Assembly (NCBI GenBank): GCA_964441705.1
Contig: CAYTWF010000001.1
Coordinates: 57,277-121,276, forward strand
Direction of reading: 5' to 3'
DNA: 64,000 nt
DNA from: Eshraghiella sp964441705
GTDB lineage: Bacteria > Bacillota > Clostridia > Lachnospirales > Lachnospiraceae
Notes under the pieces: generated by a model
What the model was told of the DNA's origin: nothing
The model's input: only the letters and a program-made list of their open reading frames with translations
Databases searched by the model: none
Made by a program: the position numbers and the translations under genes
Part shown: positions 9,801-19,669 of the stretch, piece after piece
Layout of the letters: every line of letters starts with the position of its first letter
How positions within the stretch are numbered: position 1 is the first letter of the stretch

Positions 9801-11417
9801 TCTACGCCGGGAGTCAGCCTTATATCTCCACCACCTCATCATGATATCTATTCAATTGAGGATTTGGCACAGCTTATATATGACCTTAAAAATGCCAATG
9901 ATAAAGCAAGAATTTCTGTTAAGCTTGTATCAGAGGCCGGTGTGGGTACTGTAGCAGCCGGAGTTGCCAAGGCGGGAGCCCAGGTAATTCTTATCTCAGG
10001 CTATGACGGAGGTACTGGAGCAGCACCAAGAAGCTCAATTCACAATGCGGGACTTCCGTGGGAGCTTGGACTTGCTGAATCACATCAGACACTTATACAG
10101 AATGGTCTTCGTAATAAGGTTATTGTTGAGACCGATGGTAAGCTTATGACGGGACGTGATGTGGCAATTGCATGTCTTCTGGGAGCAGAGGAATTTGGCT
10201 TCGCAACAGCACCACTTGTAACACTGGGCTGCGTAATGATGAGAGTATGTAACCTTGATACCTGTCCGGTTGGTGTGGCAACTCAGAATCCTGAGCTTCG
10301 TAAAAGATTTGCAGGCAAGCCGGAATATGTTGTGAACTTTATGAGGTTTGTGGCAGAGGAATTAAGAGAGTATATGGCAAAGCTGGGCTTTAGAACAATT
10401 GATGAGATGTGTGGAAGAAGCGACGTTCTTTTCCAGAAAAAAGCGGCAGCAGGCGGAAAGGATGGCAAGCTTGACCTTTCAGCAATTCTTAACAACCCAT
10501 ATGCTGCTGACAGCAGAATGGATTACCAGCATAAAAATGTATATGATTTTGGTCTGGAGAAAACCCTGGATTCCAAGGTGCTTATCAAGGAGCTTATGCC
10601 TGCTTTGAAAAAACAGCAGAAGAGAAGCCTTGAAATCGATGTTACCAATACTACAAGCCGTGCCTTTGGTACGATGTTTGGAGCTGAGATAACAAGAATG
10701 TATGATGATAAGCTTCCAGAGGATACCTACACAATAAGATGTAATGGCAATGGTGGACAGAGCTTTGGAGCATTTATACCTAAGGGACTTACCATTGAGC
10801 TTGTAGGTGATTCAAATGATTATTTTGGCAAGGGTATTTCAGGCGGCAAGCTTATTGTATATCCACCAACCGGTTCAGCCTTTAGATATGATGAAAATAT
10901 TATTATAGGTAATGTTGCTTTATATGGTGCAACCAGTGGTGAAGCCTATATTAATGGTGTGGCAGGAGAACGCTTCTGCGTTCGTAACTCAGGCGCAACA
11001 GCTGTAGTTGAGGGCGTTGGAGAGCATGGCTGCGAATACATGACAGGCGGAAGAGTTGTTGTTCTTGGAAGAACAGGTAAGAATTTTGCAGCCGGAATGA
11101 GTGGTGGAATTGCCTATATCCTTGATGAGGACAATAAGCTGTATCTCAACCTTAACAAGGAGCTCGTAACCTCTGAGGAGGTAACTGACAAATACGACGT
11201 ATTTGAGCTTAAGCAGATGATTCAGAAGCACGTAGCATATACCAATTCAGAAAAGGGCAAGATGATTCTTGATAATTTCAGCGAATATCTTCCTAAATTC
11301 AAGAAGGTAATGCCAATTGATTATAAAAAGATGCTTAACACCATTGTTCTTATGGAAGAGAAGGGCCTTTCCAGTGAACAGGCGCAGATTGAAGCATTTT
11401 ATGCAATGAAGAAGTAA
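6876..11417 (+). CDS. gltB: Glutamate synthase, large (alpha) subunit
   Basis: Takes the amide nitrogen of glutamine and transfers it to 2-oxoglutarate to make glutamate. 1513 residues, full length. Domains in order: a short propeptide ending at DNCGIG, where Cys21 becomes the N-terminal nucleophile of the class II glutamine amidotransferase domain (to about 420); a central domain; the FMN-binding synthase barrel (about 830-1200) with GGYDGGTGA-like and EFGFATAPL segments; the 3Fe-4S cysteines in CVMMRVCNLDTCPVG; and the C-terminal GXGXG beta-helix domain with GEAYINGVAGERF and GGRVVVLG. GGGACAGGG lies upstream of the ATG. It pairs with gltD 18 bases downstream. E. coli naming used; the Bacillus large subunit is called gltA. 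Confidence 0.97.
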   Translation: MNSTNKQNVGLYNPQFEHDNCGIGAIVNIKGVKTHKTVENALSIVENLEHRAGKDAEGKTGDGVGIMLQISHKFFSKACKPLGIELGQERDYGVGMFFFAQDELKKKQAMKMFEIIVAKEGLEFLGWRQVPTHPEVLGSKAIAVMPSIVQGFVKRPQDCEKGLPFDRRLYIVRKVFEQSNEDTYVVSLSSRTIVYKGMFLVDQLRTFFADLCSSDYESAIAIVHSRFSTNTNPSWRRAHPNRFIVHNGEINTIKGNADKMLAREENMESQYFKGNMHKVIPVVNTEGSDSAMLDNTLEFLVMSGMDLPLAVMITIPEPWMNNKLMNLEKRDFYQYYATMMEPWDGPASILFSDGDIMGAVLDRNGLRPSRYYITNDDYLVLSSEVGVLDIEPSNIKVKERLRPGKMLLVDTVAGRVIDDEELKEKYATRKPYGEWLDNNLIQLHDLKIPNKKVLEYNKDERARLQRAFGYTYEDFNAAILPMAKNGGEPIAAMGVDTPLAALSKQNPSLFDYFKQLFAQVTNPPIDALREQIVTSTSVYIGEDGNLLEEKAENCRMLRINNPILTNTDLLKIKSMNIEGFKVAEIPLTYYKNTSLEKAIERMFVEADRAHGDGANILILSDRGVDENHVAIPSLLAVSAMQQHLVTTKKRTSVAMILESGEPRTVHHFATILGYGACAINPYLAQDTIKELINIDLLDKDYYAAVDDYNKAILSGIVKIASKMGISTIQSYQGSKIFEAIGIDPEVIDRYFTGTVSRVGGITLKDIENDINARHTKAFDPLGLTCDETFDSVGSHKLRSGKEEHLYNPQTIHLLQLAARNGDYATFKEYSQLINEEMDPVTLRGNMDFKFPEKGVPIEEVESVEEIVKRFKTGAMSYGSISQEAHETLAIAMNMLHGRSNSGEGGESIERLSIGPDGLNKCSAIKQVASGRFGVTSRYLVSANEIQIKMAQGAKPGEGGHLPGGKVYPWIAKTRLSTPGVSLISPPPHHDIYSIEDLAQLIYDLKNANDKARISVKLVSEAGVGTVAAGVAKAGAQVILISGYDGGTGAAPRSSIHNAGLPWELGLAESHQTLIQNGLRNKVIVETDGKLMTGRDVAIACLLGAEEFGFATAPLVTLGCVMMRVCNLDTCPVGVATQNPELRKRFAGKPEYVVNFMRFVAEELREYMAKLGFRTIDEMCGRSDVLFQKKAAAGGKDGKLDLSAILNNPYAADSRMDYQHKNVYDFGLEKTLDSKVLIKELMPALKKQQKRSLEIDVTNTTSRAFGTMFGAEITRMYDDKLPEDTYTIRCNGNGGQSFGAFIPKGLTIELVGDSNDYFGKGISGGKLIVYPPTGSAFRYDENIIIGNVALYGATSGEAYINGVAGERFCVRNSGATAVVEGVGEHGCEYMTGGRVVVLGRTGKNFAAGMSGGIAYILDEDNKLYLNLNKELVTSEEVTDKYDVFELKQMIQKHVAYTNSEKGKMILDNFSEYLPKFKKVMPIDYKKMLNTIVLMEEKGLSSEQAQIEAFYAMKK

Positions 11418-11435
11418 GGAAGGAGGAAGATAATA

Positions 11436-12923
11436 ATGGGAAAACCAACAGGATTTTTAGATTATAACAGAGTAGACAGTGAGGCCGCTAAGCCTAAGAC
11501 AAGAATCAGTAATTTTAATGAGTTCCATACCCAACTTCCTCTTGAACAGCAGCAGACACAGGCTGCAAGATGTATGGACTGTGGTGTACCTTTCTGCCAG
11601 TCCGGTAAAATGCTTAAGGGAATGATATCAGGCTGCCCACTTAACAACCTCATTCCTGAGTGGAATGAGCTGCTGTACCTTGGCAATTACAAAAGAGCCT
11701 ATCACCGTCTCGCCAAGACCAGCAATTTCCCTGAATTTACCTCAAGGGTATGCCCGGGACTTTGCGAGAAGGCTTGTACCTGTGGCCTTAATGGAGACCC
11801 TGTAAGTACTAAGGAAAATGAAAAGACAATTATTGAATATGCCTTTGAGCATGGCTATGTTACTCCGGATATTCCGGCTGTAAGAACCGGCAAAAGAGTG
11901 GCTGTTATCGGCTCCGGTCCTTCGGGTCTGGCGGCAGCAGACCTTCTCAATATGCGCGGACATCAGGTAACAGTCTACGAGCGTGCTGACAGGGTTGGCG
12001 GACTGCTTATGTACGGAATCCCTAATATGAAGCTTGAAAAGTGGGTAATTGACAGGCGCATCGACCACATGAAGGCGGAGGGTATTGAATTTGTAACCAA
12101 TACCAACGTTGGCGAGGATGTGAAGGCGAAAGAACTCCTTAAGGAATATGATGCTGTAATTCTTGCCTGCGGAGCTGCTAATCCAAGAGATATCAAGGCA
12201 GAAGGCCGTGATGCAGAGGGCATATATTTTGCAGTGGACTACCTGAAGTCAGTAACCAAAAGTCTTCTGGATTCTGAATTTAAGGATAAAAAATACATTG
12301 ACCCTAAGGGCAAAAATGTTGTTGTTATCGGTGGTGGTGACACGGGAAATGACTGCGTGGGAACCTCAATCCGTCTGGGCTGCAAATCCATTACCCAGCT
12401 GGAAATGATGCCAAAGGCACCTGATGTGCGCAGCGCCGGCAATCCATGGCCGCAATGGCCAAAGGTCAATAAAACAGATTATGGTCAGGAGGAGGCAATT
12501 GCTGTATTTGGACACGACCCTCGTATCTATCAGACCACTGTTAAGGAATTTGTTAAAGACAAGAACGGCAGACTTACCAGGCTTATCTGTGTTAAGCTTG
12601 AGTCCAAAAAGGATGAAAAGACAGGAAGAATGATGATGGCAGAGGTTGCCGGAAGTGAATTTGAGCTCCCATGCGAGCTTGTACTTATTGCAGCAGGCTT
12701 TCTGGGAACACAGAAATATGTTGCAGATGCCTTTGGTGTTGAGCTTAATGAACGCACCAATGTTAAAACCTCGGCCGACGGCTTTGCAACCAACGTACCT
12801 AAGGTCTTCACGGCTGGTGATATGCATATAGGGCAGTCTCTGGTAGTCCGTGCAATCAGACAGGGACGTGACGCAGCCAGGGAAGTAGACCAATACCTTA
12901 TGGGCTACACCAATCTTGAATAA
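11436..12923 (+). CDS. gltD: Glutamate synthase, small (beta) subunit
   Basis: FAD/NAD(P)H oxidoreductase that feeds electrons to GltB. 495 residues. The N-terminal iron-sulfur domain has CMDCGVPFC, GCPLNN and CPGLCEKAC cysteine clusters (about residues 47-113). The FAD-binding site is VIGSGPSGLAAA (about 155), the pyridine-nucleotide site VVVIGGGDTGNDC (about 290), and the C-terminal FAD loop is TAGDMHIGQSLVV. Ribosome site AGGAGGAAG precedes the ATG. Co-transcribed with gltB. The last 19 bases overlap the end of the convergent GNAT gene, with no terminator between them. Confidence 0.96.
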   Translation: MGKPTGFLDYNRVDSEAAKPKTRISNFNEFHTQLPLEQQQTQAARCMDCGVPFCQSGKMLKGMISGCPLNNLIPEWNELLYLGNYKRAYHRLAKTSNFPEFTSRVCPGLCEKACTCGLNGDPVSTKENEKTIIEYAFEHGYVTPDIPAVRTGKRVAVIGSGPSGLAAADLLNMRGHQVTVYERADRVGGLLMYGIPNMKLEKWVIDRRIDHMKAEGIEFVTNTNVGEDVKAKELLKEYDAVILACGAANPRDIKAEGRDAEGIYFAVDYLKSVTKSLLDSEFKDKKYIDPKGKNVVVIGGGDTGNDCVGTSIRLGCKSITQLEMMPKAPDVRSAGNPWPQWPKVNKTDYGQEEAIAVFGHDPRIYQTTVKEFVKDKNGRLTRLICVKLESKKDEKTGRMMMAEVAGSEFELPCELVLIAAGFLGTQKYVADAFGVELNERTNVKTSADGFATNVPKVFTAGDMHIGQSLVVRAIRQGRDAAREVDQYLMGYTNLE

Positions 12924-13624
12924 AATACAACGGAATCAATTATCTCAAACCCGCAGCCAGCGTAAAGCCGGCAGGCGGGTTTGTTGCTTTCTGACACCTG
13001 AAGAATTATTCTTTTATCCCTGTTGACCACATTGTTAAGGATATCACAAAGAATCTGGCGTCCATAGCCTCTGCCGCGATAATCTTTGTCCACCTCTACA
13101 TTGTAAATATTTACAGTCTGCCCATCCTCAAAAAGAGAACATTGACCAATATATTCATCACCAAGGTAATAGTAAAAGGTGCTGTCATTATCTGCTTCCA
13201 TCTCAAGCTGGGAGTGGCATTGTATATCAGCACCGGTATATTCCATAAGATATTCATGATTACTATTGGCATATCCAAGAGCATTGGCACATTGACGAAG
13301 ACCGGGGTAATTATCATGCCCTGAGAAAACAATCTTTGAATCAGAAAAATGTTCGCTTGCTTTCCTGTACATATTGGTGAAAATATGCTGTCTTCTGTAA
13401 TCAGGGTGCACAATTCCTGAAAGCTCTATGGTATCACCGGCAAAGCATGACATAAAGCCTACAAGCTGTTCTTCGCAGCATAATATATAATAATCTTCCT
13501 CACAACCGGATTCTCCTGTAAAAAAGCTGTATTTTAGCTGCTCTGCAGCTGAACAATAGCTGATTAATGAATTAACAGCGTCCAATTCTGTATCACTAAG
13601 CCTGTTGACTGTCAGGTATTTCAT
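12905..13624 (-). CDS. Tandem GNAT-domain N-acetyltransferase
   Basis: About 239 residues with two GNAT-like halves. The N-terminal half reads LVGFMSCFAG ... VHPDYRRQHIFTNMY (degenerate acetyl-CoA loop). The C-terminal half reads VEVDKDYRGRGYGRQIL, a canonical acetyl-CoA binding motif A, then LQVSESNKPACRLYAGCGFE. Cytoplasmic acyl transfer to an unknown amine. Start set at 13624, where GAGGTG lies 6 bases upstream; an in-frame ATG four codons earlier lacks a good ribosome site. Convergent with gltD, overlapping its 3' end. Confidence 0.82.
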   Translation of the reverse strand: MKYLTVNRLSDTELDAVNSLISYCSAAEQLKYSFFTGESGCEEDYYILCCEEQLVGFMSCFAGDTIELSGIVHPDYRRQHIFTNMYRKASEHFSDSKIVFSGHDNYPGLRQCANALGYANSNHEYLMEYTGADIQCHSQLEMEADNDSTFYYYLGDEYIGQCSLFEDGQTVNIYNVEVDKDYRGRGYGRQILCDILNNVVNRDKRIILQVSESNKPACRLYAGCGFEIIDSVVFYSRLV

Positions 13625-13788
13625 ATTGCACCTCATCCCTGTAAAAAAATATTGTTATTACATAACTTTCATCATTTACAAATATTTTACACCATACTTA
13701 CCTTAAAGTGCTAATGGATTTTATATTCAGACTATAGAGTTTATATACAGAGTAAATAAATGAGAAATTGTGTGGAGAGATATTTAAT

Positions 13789-14922
13789 ATGAAGAAATTT
13801 ATTCCGGCTATAGTGTCAGCGTTAATTCTGATTGGAATGGTGGTCTGTGGGATTATACTTAACAGGCAGGCAGATGGAGAGGTAACTGCCAGTGCAGGCC
13901 AGCTTGTATACGATAAGGCGCAGGTTAGTGCAGTGCTTGAGGACAATGCAGCAGCTGATTATGATAATGCAGAAGGAAGACGTGTTGGAACTCAGGAGCT
14001 TGAAATCCGCATTCTTACTGGAAAGCATAAGGATGAGATAATGACTCTGACAAATAACATGAGTGCACTTTTTAATGTTGATTTGGACAAGGGAGATAAG
14101 ATAATTGTCAGAATATTAACAGATGATGATGGAAGCTACTATGCATCATTGTTTAACTATAACAGAGGCATAATAATTGGAGTGCTTGTAATAGCATTCT
14201 TTATTCTTCTGGCTGTTCTTGGCGGCAAAAAAGGAATTGGGGCACTTTTGGGACTTGTTTTTACACTTGTGAGTATATGGTTCATTCTGATTCCGGGATT
14301 AATCAAGGGAGCAGCTGCAATTTCTGTAACTATTGGAATTGTTGCGGTAACGGCAGCAGGCTCGTTAATCCTTCTTAATGGTTTTTCCCAAAAAACGCTT
14401 TGTGCAATTCTTGGCTGTGTTACCGGTGTTGTTGCTGCCGGTGGTATTGCCGGTATTGTAGGTGCAATTACACCAATGAATGGTTTCAATATGTCGGAGG
14501 CAGAGAACCTTCTTTTATATGGTGCGGACAAGGGTTTGAAGATAAAGGGATTGCTGGTGTGTGGTGTTCTTATATCAGCACTTGGTGCAGTTATGGACGT
14601 TGCACTTGGAATTGCTTCATCCATATGGGAGCTTCGCACTCAGAATGATGCCATGACATCAAAAGAACTGTTTCGTTCCGGCATGCATATAGGAAAGGAT
14701 GCAATGGGAACAATGGCTAATACCCTGATACTTGCATTTGCAGGCTCATCACTGAATATGCTTATACTTATTCAGACCTACGATATTCCATTTATTCAGC
14801 TGATTAACACAGATTACATATGTATTGAAATAATACAGAGTGTGGCAGGTGCAATGGGAATCTTACTTACGGTACCAATTGTTGCTTTTATCAGTGCCAG
14901 ATTAATGGCAAAGACAAAGTAA
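13789..14922 (+). CDS. YibE/F-family multipass membrane protein
   Basis: About 377 residues: an N-terminal membrane segment, an extracytoplasmic soluble part with a beta-rich stretch (QELEIRILTGKHKDEI, typical of the family), then roughly seven hydrophobic helices from about residue 125 to the end, including GFNMSEAENLLLYG and KGLLVCGVLISALGAVMD. YibE/F proteins are conserved in Firmicutes and actinobacteria, with no established biochemical role. Start taken at the ATG at 13789 with GGAGAG upstream; an earlier TTG at 13768 is in frame. Followed 50 bases later by the large surface protein, which has its own strong ribosome site. Confidence 0.82.
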   Translation: MKKFIPAIVSALILIGMVVCGIILNRQADGEVTASAGQLVYDKAQVSAVLEDNAAADYDNAEGRRVGTQELEIRILTGKHKDEIMTLTNNMSALFNVDLDKGDKIIVRILTDDDGSYYASLFNYNRGIIIGVLVIAFFILLAVLGGKKGIGALLGLVFTLVSIWFILIPGLIKGAAAISVTIGIVAVTAAGSLILLNGFSQKTLCAILGCVTGVVAAGGIAGIVGAITPMNGFNMSEAENLLLYGADKGLKIKGLLVCGVLISALGAVMDVALGIASSIWELRTQNDAMTSKELFRSGMHIGKDAMGTMANTLILAFAGSSLNMLILIQTYDIPFIQLINTDYICIEIIQSVAGAMGILLTVPIVAFISARLMAKTK

Positions 14923-14972
14923 CAGTTTTTATATAGATTAATTAAATCATAAGTTAATAAAAGGAGAAAAAT

Positions 14973-17900
14973 ATGAAGGCAGGGAGATTTATTAAAAGAG
15001 CGATGGCTGCATTACTGGCTGTTCTCACATTGATTACCGCTGTTCCAGCGGTATCCTTTGCAGACACAGGCGACAGCTGCAATTCAATTGCAACAGAAGC
15101 CGAATTTACAACGGGCAAATATGTAATGGCAGTTGATACAGGATATGCAGTAGGACGTCTTGAATCAGGCTGGTTAACAGCTCATCAAGTTAGTCCGTCA
15201 GGTGGAAGCATAACACCAACTGATACAATTATTGCTGATATCACAGTAGATTCAGTTGCTGGGACAGCTAAAATCAAGCTTGGTGATAAATATGTTGCAC
15301 CAGATACAGGAAGTAACAAAGTTATTGAAGGCGAATATGCATGGAGTTATACATTTGCAAATGGTAAGGTAGAGTTTGCTGATAGTGCGCATACGATTAA
15401 ACTTGCAAGCAATACGAATTCATCTAATAAGTTCAGACGTTATATGAACTCAACAGCAGATGGTACAGGTTATGCATCTAAATTTACTTTATACAAGCTT
15501 GCCGAAGGAGCAACACTGGCTACAGCAGCACCTGTAGCAGCACCACAGGCTGGCAGTGTTGTAAGTGGAACTGAGGTAGTTTTAACCTCAACAACAGCTG
15601 GAGCAGCAATCTATTATACAATGGATGACACTGACCCGGCGGATGCTACTAACAGTGCACGTAAGTTATACAGCAGTGCTAACAAGCCTGTAATAACAGC
15701 GGCGTGTACTTTAAAGGCTGTTGCAGAGCTTAATGGAGTAAAAAGTGCAACACAGACCTTAAGATATACAATTAAACAAGCAGCAGCGGCAACGATTGCT
15801 GATGGAGATAAGGTTGTCATATATGCACCGGCATACAATATGGCTTTATCTGGTGAATATAATGGTTATTACAATAAGGGAACTGCCGTAACAGTTGGAA
15901 GTGACAATAAGCTTTCTGGCTATACTGATAAGGATGTATGGACCGTATCCGATAATGGGGATGGGACCTTCAGCTTTACATATAACAGTCAAAAAATAGC
16001 ACTTGGAGCCGGTTACAGCAGCATGCCTCTTGGTGAGGTAAATGACAAATGGACTCTTGAAGAGGCAGCTGATGGCACCTGGTACATTAAGAATAAGGGA
16101 CGCAGCCTGTATATGGAGTGGTACGCAAGTAATTCCTATTGGAGTGCTTATGGAAAAATTAACGCAGGCAGCGAGGGCATGTTCCAGTTGAAGTTCTATA
16201 AGGCTGAAAGTACTTCAACAACTCCAGAAGCTCCGGAGGAGCCAACAGCAGAAGGTCTTGAACTGAATGCCAGTCCTAAGAATGGAGCTAGTGTTGAAGC
16301 TGGACAGAAGATTACATTAAGTGCAGCTGATGGAATACAGATATTCTATACTATTTCAACAAATGGAACAGCACCGGCTGACCCTGACGTTACTGTAGCT
16401 GCACAGAAGTATGCTAATCCATTAGAAATATCAGAAACACCATCAAGTGATAAGCCTGTTATTATTAAAGCTGTTGCATACAAGCCTGCAGCAGGGGACC
16501 AGCCAGCCAAAACAGGAGAAGTATATACACTCACCTACAAAGCACCAGTAAACCTTGATGATTATAAGCTGTATTTTGGACAGCTTCATGCACATACTAA
16601 TTTGTCAGATGGTACAGGTACAGTTGCACAGGCCTATGCTCATGCAGCGAAGGTTCCAAACCTTGATTTCCTAGCACTTACTGACCATTCCAACTCATTT
16701 GATGGGGCAGCAGTTGATGCAAAAATGCATTTGGGAGATTCAGAAGCTGAAAGCGTAAGCAGTGATTGGAATGAGGGCAGACAGGGAGCTCGTGATATTA
16801 ATGCAGCAGAGAATGGAACCTTTATTGGTCTGTATGGCTTTGAGATGACATGGTCAGGTGGTTCACCTGGACATATTAACACCTTTAATTCAAAGGGCTT
16901 TGAAAGTAGAAATCTTGCTCCTTACAAAAAGGGAGATAATTACACAGTACTTCAGGAGTATTTTAATACTCTTAATGAAAATCCTGAGACAATATCACAG
17001 TTCAATCATCCAGGTGATACCTTTGGTGATTTCATGGATTTTGCATTATTTGATACAGTTACGGATAATCAGATGACATTAATTGAGGTAGGCAATGGTG
17101 AGGGTGCAATTGGAGCAACCGGATATTTCCCATCCTACAGCTACTACACCCGTGCTCTTGATAAGGGCTGGCATGTGGCTCCTGCCAATAATCAGGATAA
17201 TCATAAGGGTAACTGGGGTGATTCCAATACAGCACGAAGCGTAGTTCTTGCAAGTGAACTTACAGAGGAAGCTATATATGATGCAATGAAGAATTACAGA
17301 GTATATGCAACAGAGGATAATGACCTTTCTATTCTCTATTCATTAAATGGCAATGCCATGGGTTCAATTCTTGATGACCAGGACAGCGTAAAGATTGAAG
17401 TATCAATAAAGGACCCAACGGATACAAAGGGAAGCACCAAGGTAGAGGTTATTGTTAATGGCGGACAGACATTGGCTGAGCAGACCTTTACAGGTGGCAG
17501 TGCAGACCTTGTTTTTGATAATCTTACTTCAACCTATGGATATTATTACTTAAGAATTACACAGGCAGATAAAAACATTGCTGTTACAGCACCTGTATGG
17601 GTTGGAGAAAGTGTTAATGCCGGTATATCCAAAACAGCCAGCAGTGTAGCAATGCCAATTAAGGGTGATTCAGTTAATGTATCAAGCCAGATATATAATA
17701 ATCTTGGTGAGGATATGCAGGTTGTTTCATTAACATATACGATGGAAGGTCAGGACAGTCCTTTTCATACTGCCGATGCAGCAACTATTGGCACAAATGG
17801 AATAATTGCATCCAAGTCTTCATATACATATGAATTTCCATATGAGGCAACGGAGGCCGGCGGCTTTAATATTAATGTCCAGATGAAGGCTAAAATAGGA

Positions 17901-19622
17901 GGAGAGGAATATACTTTTACAGATGTTCTTAAGCTTAGCGTATCTCATCCTTCAATTGCCACAAAGGTACTGATTGACGGTACACATTATAACGATTATG
18001 TTAACGGCTATTATTCAGGAAATATGGGGAACTTCATCAACATGGGAACCGCTGATAATATTCAGGTAAAAATTGCACAGCCTGGTGAAACTATTACAGC
18101 AGAGACCTTAAAGGATGTTGCACTTTTTGTAATATCTGCACCTCTTAAGTATACAAGCAGCTATACTGGTGATGCAGCGGTAAGCACCTTTGAAGACAGC
18201 TTTGTTGAGCTTGTTAAAGATTATGTAGCAGGTGGTGGTACTGTAGTAGTATGTGGACTTGCTGATTATCAGGATTCAAGCGACGGAAGTCCATATACAA
18301 GCTATGAACAGGCTAATAAACTTCTCGAAGGAATTGGTTCCACAGTAAGAATTAACGATGATGAGATTGTAGATTTGGTTGAAAAAGGAAATCAGCCATT
18401 CCGTCTCTATTTTAATGATTTTAATACTACATCCGCAGATGCGGTTGTGAATAAGGTTCTTGAGGGAGTTGTTGCTTCAGGACTTCCATATAGCTCATAT
18501 TCAGGTTGTTCAGTTTCAGTTGGAAATGGAGAAGCAATTGTATATGGACATGAAACTACCTTCTCTATCAACAGCAAGGCTCCGGCACTTGGTCATGATA
18601 AGCCTGTTATTAACGCAACAGCAACTGGATTTACGTATAATGAAGCGGATGCAGTTGTCAAGCAGGGAGATGTTGTTGCAATGGCAACAGAGGCTGTAGG
18701 AACAGGACGTGTGTTTGTATCCGGTACAGTATTCTGTTCTAATTTTGAAGTATCAACTGAGGACCAGGTAAGCTATTCCAATGGAATTATTGCTCAGAAC
18801 ATTCTTGACATGGTTCAAAAGGAGCCTGTAATCAGCTCTATGGAAGATGTAAGGACTGGCAGTGAGGGAGACGTATTTACCGTAGTAGGTACAGTTGCAA
18901 ACGGAACTGCAGAGACTGGAAATGCATTTTTCAATACAATATACATTCAGGACGAAAAGGGCAACGGCATCAACGTATTCCCGATTGATGACAACACAAT
19001 TCGTCGTGGTGACCAGGTTATGGTAACAGGAACTATCAGTGCCTATAACGGAGATAAGCAGCTTTCAGCAATTAATGTTAAGGTGCTTGAGGGAACAAAA
19101 AATGTTGTTATCAGTGATGTAACCACAAAAGAGGCTGATGATTATAATACCAATTTTGGTAAGCTTGTTCGTGTACAGGGTGTTGTTAAGAGCGTCAGGG
19201 TTACAAGTGGTCTCATTGACAGCATTGAGGTTATGGATGACAGTGGAAAGAGCTGCAGAGTGTTTGTTGACGGATATATCGATTATTCAGATTCTGCATC
19301 ACAGAAGCTTGAGGATTTTGTAAAAGAAGGTGCATATATCAGTGCTGTAGGCTTCGTATCTCATGATGCAGAGGGTAACAGATTGAGAGTACGTGACCGT
19401 TCAGAAATAAAGGCTGCTGTTCAAAGCAACAATGGCCCTGTCACAAATAAACCAAATACACCGAATAAACCGACAACTAACAATCCAAATGGCGATGATT
19501 TAATGTCACCTAGTCTTGGAGAAAACAGTCATCTGGGTATCTGGTTAGCTGTAGCAGCTGTAGGAATACTGCTTATTGCTTGCGTCATATACACAGAAAA
19601 GAAAAAAACAGCATCAAAGTAA
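14973..19622 (+). CDS. Large surface-anchored PHP-domain (CehA/McbA-like) protein
   Basis: 1549 residues. A signal peptide spans about 1-31. Two chitobiase-C-terminal-like repeats follow (about 190-265 with IYYTMDDTDP and about 425-520 with IFYTIS). A PHP metallo-phosphoesterase domain covers about 530-800 with LHAHTNLSDG, ALTDHSN, FNHPGDT and NNQDNHKGNWG; these supply the metal-binding His and Asp residues. Immunoglobulin-like and Rossmann-like segments follow. An OB-fold-like domain (about 1285-1400, EDVRTGSEGDVFTVVGTV) is typical of extracellular nuclease-associated proteins. The C-terminus has a Pro/Asn/Thr linker, SPSLGENS, a hydrophobic helix and EKKKTASK. The sorting motif lacks the usual xPxTG threonine, so it may be held only by the helix. 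Predicted role: extracellular phosphoester or polymer hydrolysis; substrate unknown. Confidence 0.8.
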   Translation: MKAGRFIKRAMAALLAVLTLITAVPAVSFADTGDSCNSIATEAEFTTGKYVMAVDTGYAVGRLESGWLTAHQVSPSGGSITPTDTIIADITVDSVAGTAKIKLGDKYVAPDTGSNKVIEGEYAWSYTFANGKVEFADSAHTIKLASNTNSSNKFRRYMNSTADGTGYASKFTLYKLAEGATLATAAPVAAPQAGSVVSGTEVVLTSTTAGAAIYYTMDDTDPADATNSARKLYSSANKPVITAACTLKAVAELNGVKSATQTLRYTIKQAAAATIADGDKVVIYAPAYNMALSGEYNGYYNKGTAVTVGSDNKLSGYTDKDVWTVSDNGDGTFSFTYNSQKIALGAGYSSMPLGEVNDKWTLEEAADGTWYIKNKGRSLYMEWYASNSYWSAYGKINAGSEGMFQLKFYKAESTSTTPEAPEEPTAEGLELNASPKNGASVEAGQKITLSAADGIQIFYTISTNGTAPADPDVTVAAQKYANPLEISETPSSDKPVIIKAVAYKPAAGDQPAKTGEVYTLTYKAPVNLDDYKLYFGQLHAHTNLSDGTGTVAQAYAHAAKVPNLDFLALTDHSNSFDGAAVDAKMHLGDSEAESVSSDWNEGRQGARDINAAENGTFIGLYGFEMTWSGGSPGHINTFNSKGFESRNLAPYKKGDNYTVLQEYFNTLNENPETISQFNHPGDTFGDFMDFALFDTVTDNQMTLIEVGNGEGAIGATGYFPSYSYYTRALDKGWHVAPANNQDNHKGNWGDSNTARSVVLASELTEEAIYDAMKNYRVYATEDNDLSILYSLNGNAMGSILDDQDSVKIEVSIKDPTDTKGSTKVEVIVNGGQTLAEQTFTGGSADLVFDNLTSTYGYYYLRITQADKNIAVTAPVWVGESVNAGISKTASSVAMPIKGDSVNVSSQIYNNLGEDMQVVSLTYTMEGQDSPFHTADAATIGTNGIIASKSSYTYEFPYEATEAGGFNINVQMKAKIGGEEYTFTDVLKLSVSHPSIATKVLIDGTHYNDYVNGYYSGNMGNFINMGTADNIQVKIAQPGETITAETLKDVALFVISAPLKYTSSYTGDAAVSTFEDSFVELVKDYVAGGGTVVVCGLADYQDSSDGSPYTSYEQANKLLEGIGSTVRINDDEIVDLVEKGNQPFRLYFNDFNTTSADAVVNKVLEGVVASGLPYSSYSGCSVSVGNGEAIVYGHETTFSINSKAPALGHDKPVINATATGFTYNEADAVVKQGDVVAMATEAVGTGRVFVSGTVFCSNFEVSTEDQVSYSNGIIAQNILDMVQKEPVISSMEDVRTGSEGDVFTVVGTVANGTAETGNAFFNTIYIQDEKGNGINVFPIDDNTIRRGDQVMVTGTISAYNGDKQLSAINVKVLEGTKNVVISDVTTKEADDYNTNFGKLVRVQGVVKSVRVTSGLIDSIEVMDDSGKSCRVFVDGYIDYSDSASQKLEDFVKEGAYISAVGFVSHDAEGNRLRVRDRSEIKAAVQSNNGPVTNKPNTPNKPTTNNPNGDDLMSPSLGENSHLGIWLAVAAVGILLIACVIYTEKKKTASK

Positions 19623-19636
19623 TCATATTATTTTGT

Positions 19637-19669
19637 GAAAAAGTCTCCTGCAACTTGGGAGGCTTTTTC
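19637..19669 (+). terminator. Rho-independent terminator
   Basis: Stem GAAAAAGTCTCC / GGAGGCTTTTTC (12 bp, one G-T pair) just after the surface PHP gene. Confidence 0.8.
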
